Notes under the pieces: model-generated
Told to the model about the DNA's origin: nothing
Databases searched by the model: none
Seen by the model: the letters and a program-made list of their open reading frames with translations, nothing else
Source: Isoptericola sediminis
Lineage (GTDB): Bacteria; Actinomycetota; Actinomycetes; Actinomycetales; Cellulomonadaceae
Assembly (NCBI RefSeq): GCF_013085345.1
Contig: NZ_JABFAJ010000019.1
Coordinates: forward strand, 62,001-126,000
Length of the DNA: 64,000 nt
Direction: 5' to 3'
Translations under genes and position numbers: made by a program
Shown here: positions 51,943-61,977 of the stretch, piece by piece
Numbering within the stretch: position 1 is the first letter of the stretch
How the letters are laid out: every line of letters begins with the position of its first letter

Positions 51943-52680
51943 TCAGGCGCCCTCGGCCAGCGCCGCCTGCTGGGCGGCGGTGAGCTCGGTGGTGCCCGCC
52001 ACCGCGAGGTCGAGCAGCGCGTCCAGCTCGTCGCGGCGGAGGGGGACGCCCTCCGCGGTGCCCTGGACCTCGACGAAGGCGCCGTCACCGGTGGTGACGA
52101 CGTTCATGTCCGTCTCGGCGCGCACGTCCTCGACGTAGGGCAGGTCCAGCATCGGGGTGCCGTCGATGATGCCGACGCTCACCGCCGCCACGGACCCGGT
52201 CAGCACCGTCTTGCCGCCCGGGGTGATGACGCCGTGCCGGGTGCCCCACTCCACGGCGTCGGCGAGCGCCACGTACGCGCCGGTGATCGCGGCGGTGCGG
52301 GTGCCGCCGTCGGCCTGCAGCACGTCGCAGTCCAGCACGATCGTGTTCTCGCCCAGCGCCGAGACGTCGACGACGGCGCGCAGCGCGCGGCCGATGAGAC
52401 GCGAGATCTCGTGCGTGCGGCCGCCGATCTTGCCCTTGACGGACTCGCGCGGGCTGCGCTCGTTGGTCGCACGCGGCAGCATCGCGTACTCGGCGGTCAC
52501 CCAGCCCTCGCCGGAACCCTTCTTCCAGCGCGGAACGCCCGCGGTCAGCGACGCGGTGCACAGCACGCGGGTCTTGCCGAACTCGATGAGCACCGAGCCC
52601 TCGGCGTTCTCGCTCCAGTGGCGGGTGATCGTCACCGGGCGGAGCTGGTCAGGGGTACGGCCGTCTGCACGCGTGGTCAT
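51943..52680 (-). CDS. rph: Ribonuclease PH
   Basis: A 245-residue phosphorolytic 3' exoribonuclease that trims tRNA ends. It starts [20 protein letters not shown] and has [44 protein letters not shown] and [17 protein letters not shown]. Upstream of rdgB and coupled to it. Confidence 0.96.
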   Translation of the reverse strand: MTTRADGRTPDQLRPVTITRHWSENAEGSVLIEFGKTRVLCTASLTAGVPRWKKGSGEGWVTAEYAMLPRATNERSPRESVKGKIGGRTHEISRLIGRALRAVVDVSALGENTIVLDCDVLQADGGTRTAAITGAYVALADAVEWGTRHGVITPGGKTVLTGSVAAVSVGIIDGTPMLDLPYVEDVRAETDMNVVTTGDGAFVEVQGTAEGVPLRRDELDALLDLAVAGTTELTAAQQAALAEGA

Positions 52681-52714
52681 GGCCCTCACCCTAACGGGGC
52701 GGGCCGGGCACCCG

Positions 52715-53515
52715 TCACATGCCGAACCGTCGCCGCAGCTCGCGGGCGTGACGCCGCGAGACCTCGACCCGGGACCGCTGCCGGTCGTCCATGACGACCA
52801 CGAGAGAGCCCTGGAAGTCCGGGACGAGCTCGCGCACGTGGTCGAGGTTGACCAGGTAGGACCGGTGGGCCCGGAAGAAGTGCCCGCGCAGGCGTCGCTC
52901 CAGCTCGTTGAGCGACATCGTGACCAGCAGCCGCTCGTCGGCGAGCTTGAGGTAGGAGTAGCCGCGGGCCGCGCTGGCGTACACGATCGAGGCGCCGTCG
53001 ACCAGGACGGTGCGGCCGTCGCGCTGCACGGGGATGCGCACGAGGGTGTCGGCGTCGCCGCCCGACGGCGGGCGCGGACCGGGCGGCGGGCTCGTCGCGC
53101 TGTCGTCGCCCCGGTCGGCGGCCGGCTCCACGGTGCCTCCGCCGTCGGTGCGCAGGGCGCGCTCCAGGGCACGCTGCAGCCGGTCGGCGTCGAACGGCTT
53201 GAGCAGGTAGTCCACGGCCGCGAGGTCGAAGGCGTCCACGGCGTGGTCCGGGTAGGCGGTGGTGAAGATGACCTTGGGCGGGCGGGGACGGTCCCGCAGG
53301 GCGGCGGCGACCTCCAGGCCGGAGCCGCCGGGCATGCGCACGTCCAGCAGCACGAGGTCGTAGTCGAGGGAGTCCAGCAGCAGCAGGGCCTCCTCGCCGT
53401 TGGTGGCCTCACCGACGACCTGGACCTGGCCGACCTCCTCGAGCAGGTAGCGCAGCTCGGCCCGGGCGGGGGCCTCGTCGTCCACGATCAGCGCCTTCGG
53501 TCGCACGGGCGTCAC
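52715..53515 (-). CDS. LytTR-type response regulator
   Basis: A 266-residue regulator: receiver domain at about 1-120 ([18 protein letters not shown], phosphate site [13 protein letters not shown], switch lysine in DYLLKPFD) and a LytTR DNA-binding domain at about 165-262 ([13 protein letters not shown]). A Pro/Gly-rich linker joins them. The GTG overlaps the kinase stop (GTGA). It most likely controls the adjoining symporter operon. Confidence 0.92.
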   Translation of the reverse strand: MTPVRPKALIVDDEAPARAELRYLLEEVGQVQVVGEATNGEEALLLLDSLDYDLVLLDVRMPGGSGLEVAAALRDRPRPPKVIFTTAYPDHAVDAFDLAAVDYLLKPFDADRLQRALERALRTDGGGTVEPAADRGDDSATSPPPGPRPPSGGDADTLVRIPVQRDGRTVLVDGASIVYASAARGYSYLKLADERLLVTMSLNELERRLRGHFFRAHRSYLVNLDHVRELVPDFQGSLVVVMDDRQRSRVEVSRRHARELRRRFGM

Positions 53516-54846
53516 CTTAGCGGGATCCGCAGGTCGACGGTCGTGCCCTTGCCCGGCCGCGAGGCGACGTCGAACGAGTACCGGTCCCCGAACAACGCGT
53601 CGAGGCGCTGGGAGATGTTCCACATCCCCACCCCGGAGTGGTGCGCGCCCGACGCCGCGGGGTCGGGTCGCCGGCCGGCCAGGAGGCGTTCCAGCGTCTC
53701 CGGCGGCATGCCGACGCCGTCGTCGCTGACCCGGATCGAGGTCGTGCGGGTCAGCGGGTCCACGCGGGCCCGCAGGTGCACCGTGCCGCCCGAGACGGAG
53801 TCGGCGATCCCGTGCTTGACGGCGTTCTCGACCAGCGGCTGGATGACCAGCACCGGCACGCGGGAGGTCAGCACCTGCGGGTCGATGTCGTAGCGCACCC
53901 GCAACCGGTCGCCGAACCGCGCCTGCTCCAGCGACACGTAGGTGCGCACGAAGAAGTACTCCTGGCTGAACTCCGCGAAGTGCCCGTCCTGGCGGACGGC
54001 GTAGCGGAAGAAGTCGCTCAGCCGCAGCAGGAGCTGACGGGCCTCGTCCGGGTCCGTGCGGGACTTGGAAGCGATGGTGTTGAGGATGTTGAACAGGAAG
54101 TGCGGGTTGATCTGCGCCCGCAGGGCGTCGAGCTGGGCGTCGGAGGCCAGGTGGCGCTCGCGGTCCATCTCGGCCAGCTCCAGGTGCAGGGAGAGCATCG
54201 AGGCCATGTCGTCCACCAGCACCCGCGGGGCCGGCTCGTCCTGGGTGCGGTAGACCTTCAGGGTGCCGACGATCCGGTCGGCGACCGCCAGCGGGGCGAC
54301 GACGGCGGTGCGCAGCGGGCAACCGGGCTCGGGGCAGCCGATGCCCTCGCGGGCGTGGACGACGACGGTGCGGCCCTTGCCGAGCGCGAGCCGGGAGACG
54401 CGGGTCTGCATCGCCTGGCCGACCTTGTGGTGGTCGCTGCCCGGGCCGACGAACGCGAGCACCTGCTCAGTGTCGGTGATGGCGATCGAGTCCCCGCCGA
54501 GCAGCGGCCGGATGAGCTGGGCGGTGCGCCGTGCCGCGTCCCGGGTCAGCCCGTTCCGCAGCGGGACGGACCGGCCCGCCGCGGCGATCGTCAGACCGTC
54601 GCGCAGGCCGCGGGGGTCCTGCGGCCGGGCGGCCGGGCGCCAGGCCCGCGTGCGGGTGCCGGACCCGGACCGCGGTCCGCGCAGGGCCGACGGGTAGCCC
54701 AGGACGACGACGGTGCTCACCACGAGACCGGCGACCATCGTCGCGAGCACGCCGAGCGGGGGCGTGACCAGCACCTGGGTGACCAGGTACACCAGCCCCC
54801 AGGCCGCCACGAGCACCGCCGCCAGCAGCCAGCTACCGCCGCGCAC
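53512..54846 (-). CDS. LytS-type sensor histidine kinase
   Basis: A 444-residue kinase with N-terminal membrane helices (about 5-50) and a GAF-like domain (about 140-250; LVVDDMASML follows in the VLVDDMASMLSLHLELAEM segment). The LytS-family phosphoacceptor region is AQINPHFLFNILNTIASKS with the catalytic His near residue 270, and the ATP site has VENAVKHGI and DDGVGMPPE. It is coupled to the response regulator and overlaps the symporter gene by 14 bases. Confidence 0.9.
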   Translation of the reverse strand: MRGGSWLLAAVLVAAWGLVYLVTQVLVTPPLGVLATMVAGLVVSTVVVLGYPSALRGPRSGSGTRTRAWRPAARPQDPRGLRDGLTIAAAGRSVPLRNGLTRDAARRTAQLIRPLLGGDSIAITDTEQVLAFVGPGSDHHKVGQAMQTRVSRLALGKGRTVVVHAREGIGCPEPGCPLRTAVVAPLAVADRIVGTLKVYRTQDEPAPRVLVDDMASMLSLHLELAEMDRERHLASDAQLDALRAQINPHFLFNILNTIASKSRTDPDEARQLLLRLSDFFRYAVRQDGHFAEFSQEYFFVRTYVSLEQARFGDRLRVRYDIDPQVLTSRVPVLVIQPLVENAVKHGIADSVSGGTVHLRARVDPLTRTTSIRVSDDGVGMPPETLERLLAGRRPDPAASGAHHSGVGMWNISQRLDALFGDRYSFDVASRPGKGTTVDLRIPLR

Positions 54847-56527
54847 GTCGCACCTCCCGGCGCCGTCGGCGCGACTCGGCGAGGACGAGCCGGGCCAGTG
54901 CCTGCGTGTGCCGGTCGGCCGCCGTGCCGTGCATGATCAGCCACGACCGCTCGACGTCGGGCGGCGGCGCGGTGGACCGGGAGACGACGACCGTCACCAC
55001 GGTGGTCAGCGGTGCGGCCAGCAGGGTCGGGGCGAGCAGCAGGTCGGGCCACGGGGAGCCGTCGGCGACCGTCCCGGCGGTCAGCATCGCGATCACGACC
55101 ACGACGCCGGTGGTCATCCCGGCCACGGCGCCGGCCGCCGTGGTGCGGCGCCACCAGATCGACAGCAGGAACACGGGGGTCAGCGCGGAGCCGGCCACCG
55201 CGAACGCCCAGGTGACCATCGTGGCCACGATCGAGGGGGTCGAGGCGGCGAAGGCCTCGGGCCTCAGCACCAGCCCGATCCCGGCCGCCGTGCCGGCGGT
55301 CACCAGGGTGGTGATGCGCCCGGCGCGCACGGCCTGCCGCTGGGTGGCGCGGGGGTTGAGGTGGCGTTCGTAGACGTCGTGGCCCCAGGACGCGGCCGCG
55401 GCGAGCAGCAGACCGGCGATGGTCGACAGCACGGCGATGAGGGCACCGGCCGCGACGACGCCGAGCCCCGCGTCACCGCCGTAGATCCGCCCCAGCACCG
55501 GCAGCGCGTGCTCCGGGACCGTCAGCACGCCGTCCACGGTGAGCTCGTCGAGCCACGGGTTGTCGGCCACGGCGCCAGGGACGATCTCGCGGGCCGCGGT
55601 GCCCAGCATGACCGCCACGGCGTAGAACACCCCGGCGAGGCACAGCACCCACACGGTGGTGGTGCGGGCGGCGCTGCCGGTGGGGGAGGTGAAGTACCGG
55701 TTCATCACGTGCGGCAGCCCGGCGGTGCCCATCGCGAGCGTGACCATGAGCGCGATCTGGCCCAGCACGTCGTAGCGGGCACCCGGTTCGCCGAACACCG
55801 CGGGTTCGCCCGGGTGCAGGGCGTTGGGCTCCGTGGCCAGCCCGCCGTCCGGCGCCGGGTTCCCCAGCGGCGCCGTGGAGATCTGCTCCACGGCGTCGCC
55901 GTAGTGGAAGCCCTCGCCGATCACGGTCGCGGCGAGCCACAGCAGCGCCCCGAGCAGCAGCAGGAACTGCACCGCCTGCGTCCACGTGGTGCCCCGCATG
56001 CCCCCGAACGAGACGAGGGCGGCCACCACCGCCGTGGACACCACGATGCCGGTGGCGTACGGGCTCAGCCCGGCCACGCCCTGACCGACCAGCAGCTCCC
56101 AGGTGATGCCGGACCCGACCGTCTGGGGGACCAGGTAGGACAGGATCACCAGCTGGACCACGCCGACCGCGACGAGCCGCACCCGCTCCGAGCCGAGCCG
56201 CCGGCCGAGGAAGTCCGGGATGGAGAACTCGCCGAACCGGCGCAGCGGGGCGGCGACGAACAGCAGCACCGGGACGAACCCGGCGGCGAAGCCCACGGCG
56301 TACCAGGCGCCGTCCAGGCCCGTGGCGTACACCGCGGCGGCCACGCCCAGGAACGAGGCGGCGGAGAAGTAGTCGCCGCAGATCGCCCACGCGTTCGTCG
56401 CCACGCCCACGCGCTGCCCGGCGAGGTAGAAGTCGACGGTCGACGTCCCGCGCGGGCGCATCACCAGCGCGACCACCGACACGAGGGCCAGGACGACGGT
56501 GAGCGTCAGACCGCTGGCCAGCGTCAC
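54833..56527 (-). CDS. Sodium:solute symporter, acetate-type (ActP-like)
   Basis: A 564-residue SSS-family transporter with about 13 membrane helices. FYLAGQRVGVATNAWAICGD, FSAASFLGVAAAVYATGLDG (sodium-site region) and LPHVMNRYFTSPTGSAARTT resemble cation/acetate symporters. The C-terminal tail carries HTQALARLVLAESRRRRRE. It overlaps the DUF485-like gene upstream (GTGA) and the kinase gene downstream, so symporter and two-component system form one operon. Confidence 0.88.
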   Translation of the reverse strand: MTLASGLTLTVVLALVSVVALVMRPRGTSTVDFYLAGQRVGVATNAWAICGDYFSAASFLGVAAAVYATGLDGAWYAVGFAAGFVPVLLFVAAPLRRFGEFSIPDFLGRRLGSERVRLVAVGVVQLVILSYLVPQTVGSGITWELLVGQGVAGLSPYATGIVVSTAVVAALVSFGGMRGTTWTQAVQFLLLLGALLWLAATVIGEGFHYGDAVEQISTAPLGNPAPDGGLATEPNALHPGEPAVFGEPGARYDVLGQIALMVTLAMGTAGLPHVMNRYFTSPTGSAARTTTVWVLCLAGVFYAVAVMLGTAAREIVPGAVADNPWLDELTVDGVLTVPEHALPVLGRIYGGDAGLGVVAAGALIAVLSTIAGLLLAAAASWGHDVYERHLNPRATQRQAVRAGRITTLVTAGTAAGIGLVLRPEAFAASTPSIVATMVTWAFAVAGSALTPVFLLSIWWRRTTAAGAVAGMTTGVVVVIAMLTAGTVADGSPWPDLLLAPTLLAAPLTTVVTVVVSRSTAPPPDVERSWLIMHGTAADRHTQALARLVLAESRRRRREVRRARR

Positions 56528-56853
56528 CGGGCGTCCTCCTCGTCCACGGTGTCGTCCGCGGGCTGGGCGGCCTCGCCCAGCATCCGGTGCTCCACGGCCG
56601 AGGACAGCCGGGCGGCCGCGATCCCCAGCACGGCGAAGAAGCCGTACAGCCCGAAGGCAGCCACGAGGAAGCCCGGGCTCATGCCGCCGACGAGGCGTGC
56701 CTGCGACCACCAGTCGAGGGTCAGCGTCAGCACCGGGAAGGCCGCGACGCCGAGCAGGAACACGACGAAGTAGCCGACGGCGACGCGTCGCAGGGTGCGG
56801 AAGGTCGCATCCACCTCGGCGGGCGTGTCCCGCGTGCCGACGTCGTCGTCCAT
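56524..56853 (-). CDS. DUF485-like small membrane protein
   Basis: A 109-residue protein with two membrane helices (VAVGYFVVFLLGVAAFPVLT and LVAAFGLYGFFAVLGIAAAR). It resembles the small DUF485-type subunit that accompanies acetate symporters. It is the first gene of the minus-strand operon, overlapping the symporter start by four bases. Confidence 0.75.
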   Translation of the reverse strand: MDDDVGTRDTPAEVDATFRTLRRVAVGYFVVFLLGVAAFPVLTLTLDWWSQARLVGGMSPGFLVAAFGLYGFFAVLGIAAARLSSAVEHRMLGEAAQPADDTVDEEDAR

Positions 56854-56915
56854 GACCGAGCACTGTACGGAGCGCCGGGCCGGCGGGGAAGAGCCGGACG
56901 GGGCGCCCCGCCGGG

Positions 56916-57377
56916 TCATGACGCGGCGACGGCGGGGGAGCGCAGCACCCGGACACCCGTGGCGAGCAGCACGACGGCACCACCGGCCGCCATGACCAGG
57001 CCGATGCCGGGCATGGCCTGGCCCCAGGAGTCCGTGGCCGCGCTGACCTCGCCGAGCCGCACGAGCTGCCAGCCCACCACGAAGGCCACGGAGGTGCCGG
57101 CGACGAGGCTGTGGGAGATCGCGACCCAGCGGCGCGGGATCACCGCGCCGGCCACGGCGACGAAGCCTGCGCACAGCGTCCACAGCCCGGGGCCGGCGGT
57201 GCCGCTCAGGGTGCCGACCGGGGTGATGACCCAGGGCAGGAGGCTGCCGACGATCACGGCGAGCGCCCCGAGCAGCATGCCCAGACTGCCCGGGTGGAAG
57301 ACCCGGGTCCGTCGGGCCGGCGTGCGTCCGCCGGCGCGCAGCAGGTTGCCCAGGGAGGTGCTCGTCGTCGAGGCCAT
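56916..57377 (-). CDS. Hypothetical four-helix membrane protein
   Basis: A 153-residue membrane protein with four hydrophobic helices, beginning MASTTSTSLGNLLRAGGRTP. A Thr/Ser/Arg-rich N-terminus precedes GMLLGALAVIVGSLLPWVIT. No family is recognised. The start is the ATG after CCTCCC-type sequence; an upstream frame is not used. It lies between the two symporter cassettes and is divergent from the second. Confidence 0.7.
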   Translation of the reverse strand: MASTTSTSLGNLLRAGGRTPARRTRVFHPGSLGMLLGALAVIVGSLLPWVITPVGTLSGTAGPGLWTLCAGFVAVAGAVIPRRWVAISHSLVAGTSVAFVVGWQLVRLGEVSAATDSWGQAMPGIGLVMAAGGAVVLLATGVRVLRSPAVAAS

Positions 57378-57554
57378 GGGTCCGACTGTAGGTCCCGGAC
57401 GGCGGGAGGGAGCCCGGGAGTCGGTGAGCGGCACGGTTCGTCCCGCGGGCGGTCGGTCGGGCCGCCCGAGCGGTGCGGTCGCGCGGGGGCGACCGGTGGG
57501 CGCCGTCTGCCGACCGTTCGCGGGACGGACCCTGCCGCCGGGGTGTGAAGGTCT

Positions 57555-57570
57555 TGTGACCGCGGTCACC
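57555..57570. promoter_or_regulatory. CRP/GlxR-like operator
   Basis: TGTGACCGCGGTCACC contains the perfect palindrome GTGACCGCGGTCAC and fits TGTGA-N6-TCAC(A/C). It lies about 85 bases before the DUF4212 start. GlxR of actinobacteria binds this motif and controls carboxylate uptake in several species. Confidence 0.65.
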
Positions 57571-57652
57571 GCTGCGCTTCGCTCGGGTGCGTACGAGGAC
57601 GGACGTGCCCCGGACGACGACGTCCGGGGGAACGCGACGAAGGGAGCGTCCG

Positions 57653-57976
57653 ATGGTCGACACCGAGCGAGGCAGCTCGCCGGATCCCGGGCCACCGCCC
57701 GACAACGGGTGGCGCCAGGAGTACTGGAAGAAGAACCTGCGGCTGATGATCGTGCTGCTCAGCATCTGGTTCCTGGTCTCGTTCGTGTGCGGGATCCTGT
57801 TCATCGAGCAGCTCAACACGATCGAGGTCTTCGGCTTCCCCCTGGGGCTGTGGTTCGCCCAGCAGGGCTCGATCTACACGTTCATCGTCCTGATCCTCGT
57901 GTACACGCTGCGCATGGACAGGCTCGACGACGAGTACGGCGTGGCCGAGCGTGACGAGGAGGGCCGGCGGCTGTGA
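57653..57976 (+). CDS. DUF4212 sodium/substrate symporter small subunit
   Basis: A 107-residue membrane protein with two helices. WRQEYWKKNLRLMIVLLSIW and FPLGLWFAQQGSIYTFIVLI match the small subunit (DUF4212/TIGR03647) of a two-component sodium symporter. The next gene is the matching large subunit, overlapped by GTGA. Confidence 0.9.
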   Translation: MVDTERGSSPDPGPPPDNGWRQEYWKKNLRLMIVLLSIWFLVSFVCGILFIEQLNTIEVFGFPLGLWFAQQGSIYTFIVLILVYTLRMDRLDDEYGVAERDEEGRRL

Positions 57977-59649
57977 GCGACATCCAGATCTGGACCCTCG
58001 TCTTCGTGGGTCTGTCCTTCGGGACCTACCTGACCATCGCGTGGCGCAGCCGCGTCCGCGAGACCAAGGGCTTCTACGTCGCGGGCCAGGGCATCCCCGC
58101 CGTGGCGAACGGTGCCGCCGTCGCCGCCGACTGGATGTCCGCGGCGTCGTTCATCTCCATGGCGGGCCTCATCGCCTTCCTGGGGTCGGACGGCTCCGTC
58201 TACCTCATGGGCTGGACGGGCGGCTACGTGCTGCTGGCGCTGCTGCTCGCCCCGTACCTGCGCAAGTGGGGCAAGTTCACCGTCCCCGAGTTCGTCGGGG
58301 ACCGGTACTCGGAGTACGTGCGGCTCATCGCGGCGGTGGCCGCGATCATCGTGTCCTTCACCTACGTGGTGGGTCAGATGCGCGGCGGCGGCATCGTGTT
58401 CAGCCGGTTCCTCAACCTCACGATCGAGGGCGGCGTGGCCGTGGCCGCGGGCGTCATCTTCCTGTACGCGGTGCTGGGCGGGATGAAGGGCATCACCTGG
58501 ACCCAGGTCGCCCAGTACACGGTGATGATCGTCGCCTACCTCATCCCGGCGTGGACGATCGCGCAGAAGATGACCGGCTTCCCGGTGCCGCAGGTGACGT
58601 TCGGGCAGATCCTCGACGAGCTGAACGCGCTGAGCCAGGAGTTCGGCCTCGAGCAGTACACCGAGGCGTTCGCCGTGCGGCCCCAGCTCGACGTGTTCCT
58701 GGTGACCCTGTCGCTGATGATCGGCACGGCGGGTCTGCCGCACGTCATCATCCGCTTCTACACCACGAAGTCGGTGCGCGGTGCCCGGTTCAGCGCGCTG
58801 TGGGCGCTGGTGTTCATCGGCCTGCTGTACACCACGGCCCCGGCCGTGGGGGCGTTCACCAAGCTGAACCTCATGCAGTCGGTGAACGGGGTGGCGGTGG
58901 ACGCCCTGCCGGCCTGGGTGAACAACTGGGCCGCCACGGGGCTGGTGACGGTCTCCGACTCCGCGTCGACGATCACGACGTTGAGCAACGACCCCGCCTC
59001 GGGTGCGGACCTGATCGTCAACAACGACATCCTGGTGCTGGCCACCCCGGAGATCGCCGGGCTGCCCGCACCGATCGTCGGGCTGGTCGCGGCCGGCGGC
59101 CTGGCCGCCGCGATGTCGACGGCGGCCGGTCTGCTGCTCGTCATCTCCTCCTCGGTGTCGCACGACCTGTACTTCCGGGTCGTGAAGAAGCCGACGTCGG
59201 ACTCGCGCCGCCTGCTCGTGGGGCGGATCGCGATGGGTGCCGCGGTGCTGGTGGCGATCTACGGCGGCATCAACCCGCCGGCGTACGTGGCCCAGGTGGT
59301 CGCCTTCGCCTTCGGGCTGGCGGCGTCGACGTTCTTCCCGATCCTCGTGCTGGGGATCTTCTGGAAGCGCGCCAACGCCGTCGGGGCGGCGTCCGGCATG
59401 ATCTCCGGCCTGGCGTTCACCGGGGCGTACATGATCTACACCCTCGAGGTGTTCGGGACGTCGTCGCACGAGTTCCTGTTCGGCATCTCGCCGGAGGGCA
59501 TCGGCGCGCTGGGTGCGCTGGTGAACGTGGTCGTCACGGTCGTCGTCTCGAAGCTGACGACGCCACCGACGGAGCACGTGCAGGAGATGGTCGAGGAGCT
59601 GCGGTACCCGGCGCGCCGGGTGACGTCCCCCGTGGCGGAGACCGAGTAG
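57973..59649 (+). CDS. Sodium:solute symporter, VC_2705-type large subunit
   Basis: A 558-residue SSS transporter with about 13 helices. FYVAGQGIPAVANGAAVAAD, WMSAASFISMAGLIAFLGSD and TAGLPHVIIRFYTTKSVRGA follow the VC_2705 pattern (TIGR03648), which pairs with DUF4212 subunits. The substrate is probably acetate or another short organic acid. A perfect terminator follows. Confidence 0.9.
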   Translation: MSDIQIWTLVFVGLSFGTYLTIAWRSRVRETKGFYVAGQGIPAVANGAAVAADWMSAASFISMAGLIAFLGSDGSVYLMGWTGGYVLLALLLAPYLRKWGKFTVPEFVGDRYSEYVRLIAAVAAIIVSFTYVVGQMRGGGIVFSRFLNLTIEGGVAVAAGVIFLYAVLGGMKGITWTQVAQYTVMIVAYLIPAWTIAQKMTGFPVPQVTFGQILDELNALSQEFGLEQYTEAFAVRPQLDVFLVTLSLMIGTAGLPHVIIRFYTTKSVRGARFSALWALVFIGLLYTTAPAVGAFTKLNLMQSVNGVAVDALPAWVNNWAATGLVTVSDSASTITTLSNDPASGADLIVNNDILVLATPEIAGLPAPIVGLVAAGGLAAAMSTAAGLLLVISSSVSHDLYFRVVKKPTSDSRRLLVGRIAMGAAVLVAIYGGINPPAYVAQVVAFAFGLAASTFFPILVLGIFWKRANAVGAASGMISGLAFTGAYMIYTLEVFGTSSHEFLFGISPEGIGALGALVNVVVTVVVSKLTTPPTEHVQEMVEELRYPARRVTSPVAETE

Positions 59650-59671
59650 GGGACGTCGTCCCCGTGCTCGA

Positions 59672-59711
59672 CGTCCGGGCCCGGACCCCACGGGGGGTCC
59701 GGGCCCGGACG
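59672..59711 (+). terminator. Perfect 18-bp terminator hairpin
   Basis: CGTCCGGGCCCGGACCCC pairs exactly with GGGGTCCGGGCCCGGACG around a four-base loop, between the symporter and DUF1697 genes. Confidence 0.85.
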
Positions 59712-59741
59712 CGTCGGGTCAGAGCGGACCGTTGAGGCAGG

Positions 59742-60263
59742 ATGGATCACGTGCACGTGGCCTTCTTCCGGAACCTGAACCAGGGTCAGCGCTCGCAGCC
59801 CACCACGGCCGACCTGCGGGCGGCCTTCGCCGAGGCCGGCGCGGCCGTGGCCGAGCCGTACCGGTCGAACGGCACGATGGTCTTCGCGGGCGACGACCCC
59901 GACGCCGTGGTGGACGACGTCCTGACCGCGCTGGCCGTGCGCACCCCCTACGACGACCTGGTCCTGGTGCGCCCCCTCGCGTTCCTCGAGCAGGTCGTGG
60001 ACCGGCACGCCGGACCGGACGCGCACCGCCGCGAGCTGACCCTGTTCCCGGGCACCGTGGTGATCGCCGACGACGTCCTGGCCCACGAGGCGGGACGCCG
60101 CCGGTGCGCCGTCGTGGACCGGGGACCGGGCTGGGCGGTCGTGCACAACGACCGCGACCGGCAGAGCAACGGGACACCGGCCCTGGAGGCGGCCGGGGCC
60201 CGGCGCGCCACGTCGCGCGGTGTGCCGACCCTGGCCGGGCTCGTGGAGCGGTTCGGCGGCTGA
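59742..60263 (+). CDS. DUF1697 protein
   Basis: A 173-residue soluble protein. VHVAFFRNLNQGQRSQPTTA and RSNGTMVFAGDDPD match DUF1697 (usual start FLRGINVG), with a final DRDRQSNGTPALEAAGA segment. The family fold resembles a ferredoxin-like domain; function unknown. It is convergent with the ABC permease gene. Confidence 0.85.
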   Translation: MDHVHVAFFRNLNQGQRSQPTTADLRAAFAEAGAAVAEPYRSNGTMVFAGDDPDAVVDDVLTALAVRTPYDDLVLVRPLAFLEQVVDRHAGPDAHRRELTLFPGTVVIADDVLAHEAGRRRCAVVDRGPGWAVVHNDRDRQSNGTPALEAAGARRATSRGVPTLAGLVERFGG

Positions 60264-60339
60264 TCCCGGGACGCCGCGTCCAGGTCCGCGTCGCGCGGAC
60301 GGGCGGATCGTGGCGCCGCGGGATCCTCGACGCGGGCGG

Positions 60340-61977
60340 TCACCGGGCCAGGTCCCGCCGGCGGAAGCCGACGAACCCGACGAGGAGGAACCCCACGGTG
60401 ACCAGGCTGATCCAGCCCAGCCCCGTGAGGTCGACGTCCGCGGCGCTGACGTCCGGGACGTGCCAGAAGGGACTGATACCGAGCACCCAGTCGTCGAGGC
60501 CGAACGTCGGGCCGAGCAGGGTGAGGAGGAACGAGACGAGGACGCCGACCCAGGCGACGAGGGCGACGGCCGGCCGGGCGCCGACGACCGCCACGGACAC
60601 CGCGACGACCGTCCAGACGGCGGGCACGGTGGCCACGGCCTGGCGCAGGACGTCGCCGACGCCGACGCCGATGTCGGCGGTGCCGGCGAGCCATCCGATG
60701 ACCGCCCCCGCGACCAGGACGTACAGACTCGACGCCCCCAGGGCGAGGAGCACGTGACGTGCGTAGTAGCGGGTCCGTGAGACGGCGGTGGCCAGGATCG
60801 GCTCGACGCGGTCGACCGTCTCCTCGCTGCGGACCTTGAGCATGATCTGCACACCGGGGACGGCGGCGATGATGCCGACCAGGCTGAGGATCGTGACGAC
60901 GAACGCCGAGGTGAGCTCGTCGGGGCTCGTGGCGCCGGCGGCGAGGATCTGCTGCACGGCCGGGTCCGCGCCGAAGATGTCCGTGATCGAGGTGGCGAGG
61001 TAGCCGAAGACGACACCGAGCATGAGGGACGCGAGGGCCCAGGTGACGAGGGGGCCGCGGTTGAGCCGCACGGCCAGGCGCCAGGCCGTGGTGTCCTTCC
61101 CGCGGGCCGGGCCGGGGCCGGGCGTGATCGTGCCCTGGCCGAAGTCGCGACGGGCCTGGAGGGTGAACGCGACGGCGAGGAGCACCAAGGTCAGGACGAC
61201 GGCGAGCGACAGCGGCCACCAGGTGTTCCCGCTGGCGGGACGGGTCTCGGTCATCCACGACAGGGGATTGACCCAGGAGGTCCACCCCGGGGCGTCGACG
61301 GAGTAGGCGAAACCGCGCAGCACGAACAGCACCCCGAGGGTGCCCACGGCCATCGAGCTGGCGGTGCGGGCGTCGGCACCGAGCTGCGCGGTCACCGCGG
61401 CGACGCCGGTGAACATCCAGCCGGTCGCGGTGAAGGTGGCACCCAGCAGCAGCGTGGCCTCCCACCCGCCGCCGCACAGCACGGTGACCAGAGCGGCGAC
61501 CACGCCCAGCACGAGGGAGCCGATCAACGCCATCGCGGCGCCCGTCAGCAGCCGGCTGCCGCGCCCCAGCACGCCGGACGCGAGCAGCTCGGCCTGGCCG
61601 GAGTCCTCCTGGGCCCGGGTGGCCCGGATCACCGCGAAGATCGCACCGAGGGCGGACAGGAAGCCGCCGAGGGCCAGGGCGCGCCAGGCGTTGAAACCGT
61701 CCGCGGTGGACAGGTCGTAGGCCGGGCCGAAGATCAGGCCGAGAGCGGGGTTGGACCCCACGGCGGCCGCCAGACCCTCACGGCTCTGCTGGGTGGGGAA
61801 CACCCAGGGGTAGACCAGCACCGACGAGGCGGACAAGAGGGTGGCGATCGCGATCCACGGGGCGAGCAGCCGCCCGTCGTGCCGCAGCGACGTGCGCAGC
61901 AGCGGAGCGGTGCCGGTCAGGTGGCCGCCCCGGGGCTGTGCGTGCGCCGGGTGGTGGGCCGTGGCCGTCGTGCTCAC
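60340..61977 (-). CDS. ABC exporter permease (large two-lobe type)
   Basis: A 545-residue membrane protein with about twelve helices in two halves, as in tetronasin/antibiotic-type ABC-2 permeases of actinobacteria. The N-terminus is preceded by His/Pro/Gly sequence. Phrases such as LRTSLRHDGRLLAPWIAIAT and TRAQEDSGQAELLASGVLGR are typical. It overlaps the ATPase stop (GTGA). Confidence 0.88.
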   Translation of the reverse strand: MSTTATAHHPAHAQPRGGHLTGTAPLLRTSLRHDGRLLAPWIAIATLLSASSVLVYPWVFPTQQSREGLAAAVGSNPALGLIFGPAYDLSTADGFNAWRALALGGFLSALGAIFAVIRATRAQEDSGQAELLASGVLGRGSRLLTGAAMALIGSLVLGVVAALVTVLCGGGWEATLLLGATFTATGWMFTGVAAVTAQLGADARTASSMAVGTLGVLFVLRGFAYSVDAPGWTSWVNPLSWMTETRPASGNTWWPLSLAVVLTLVLLAVAFTLQARRDFGQGTITPGPGPARGKDTTAWRLAVRLNRGPLVTWALASLMLGVVFGYLATSITDIFGADPAVQQILAAGATSPDELTSAFVVTILSLVGIIAAVPGVQIMLKVRSEETVDRVEPILATAVSRTRYYARHVLLALGASSLYVLVAGAVIGWLAGTADIGVGVGDVLRQAVATVPAVWTVVAVSVAVVGARPAVALVAWVGVLVSFLLTLLGPTFGLDDWVLGISPFWHVPDVSAADVDLTGLGWISLVTVGFLLVGFVGFRRRDLAR

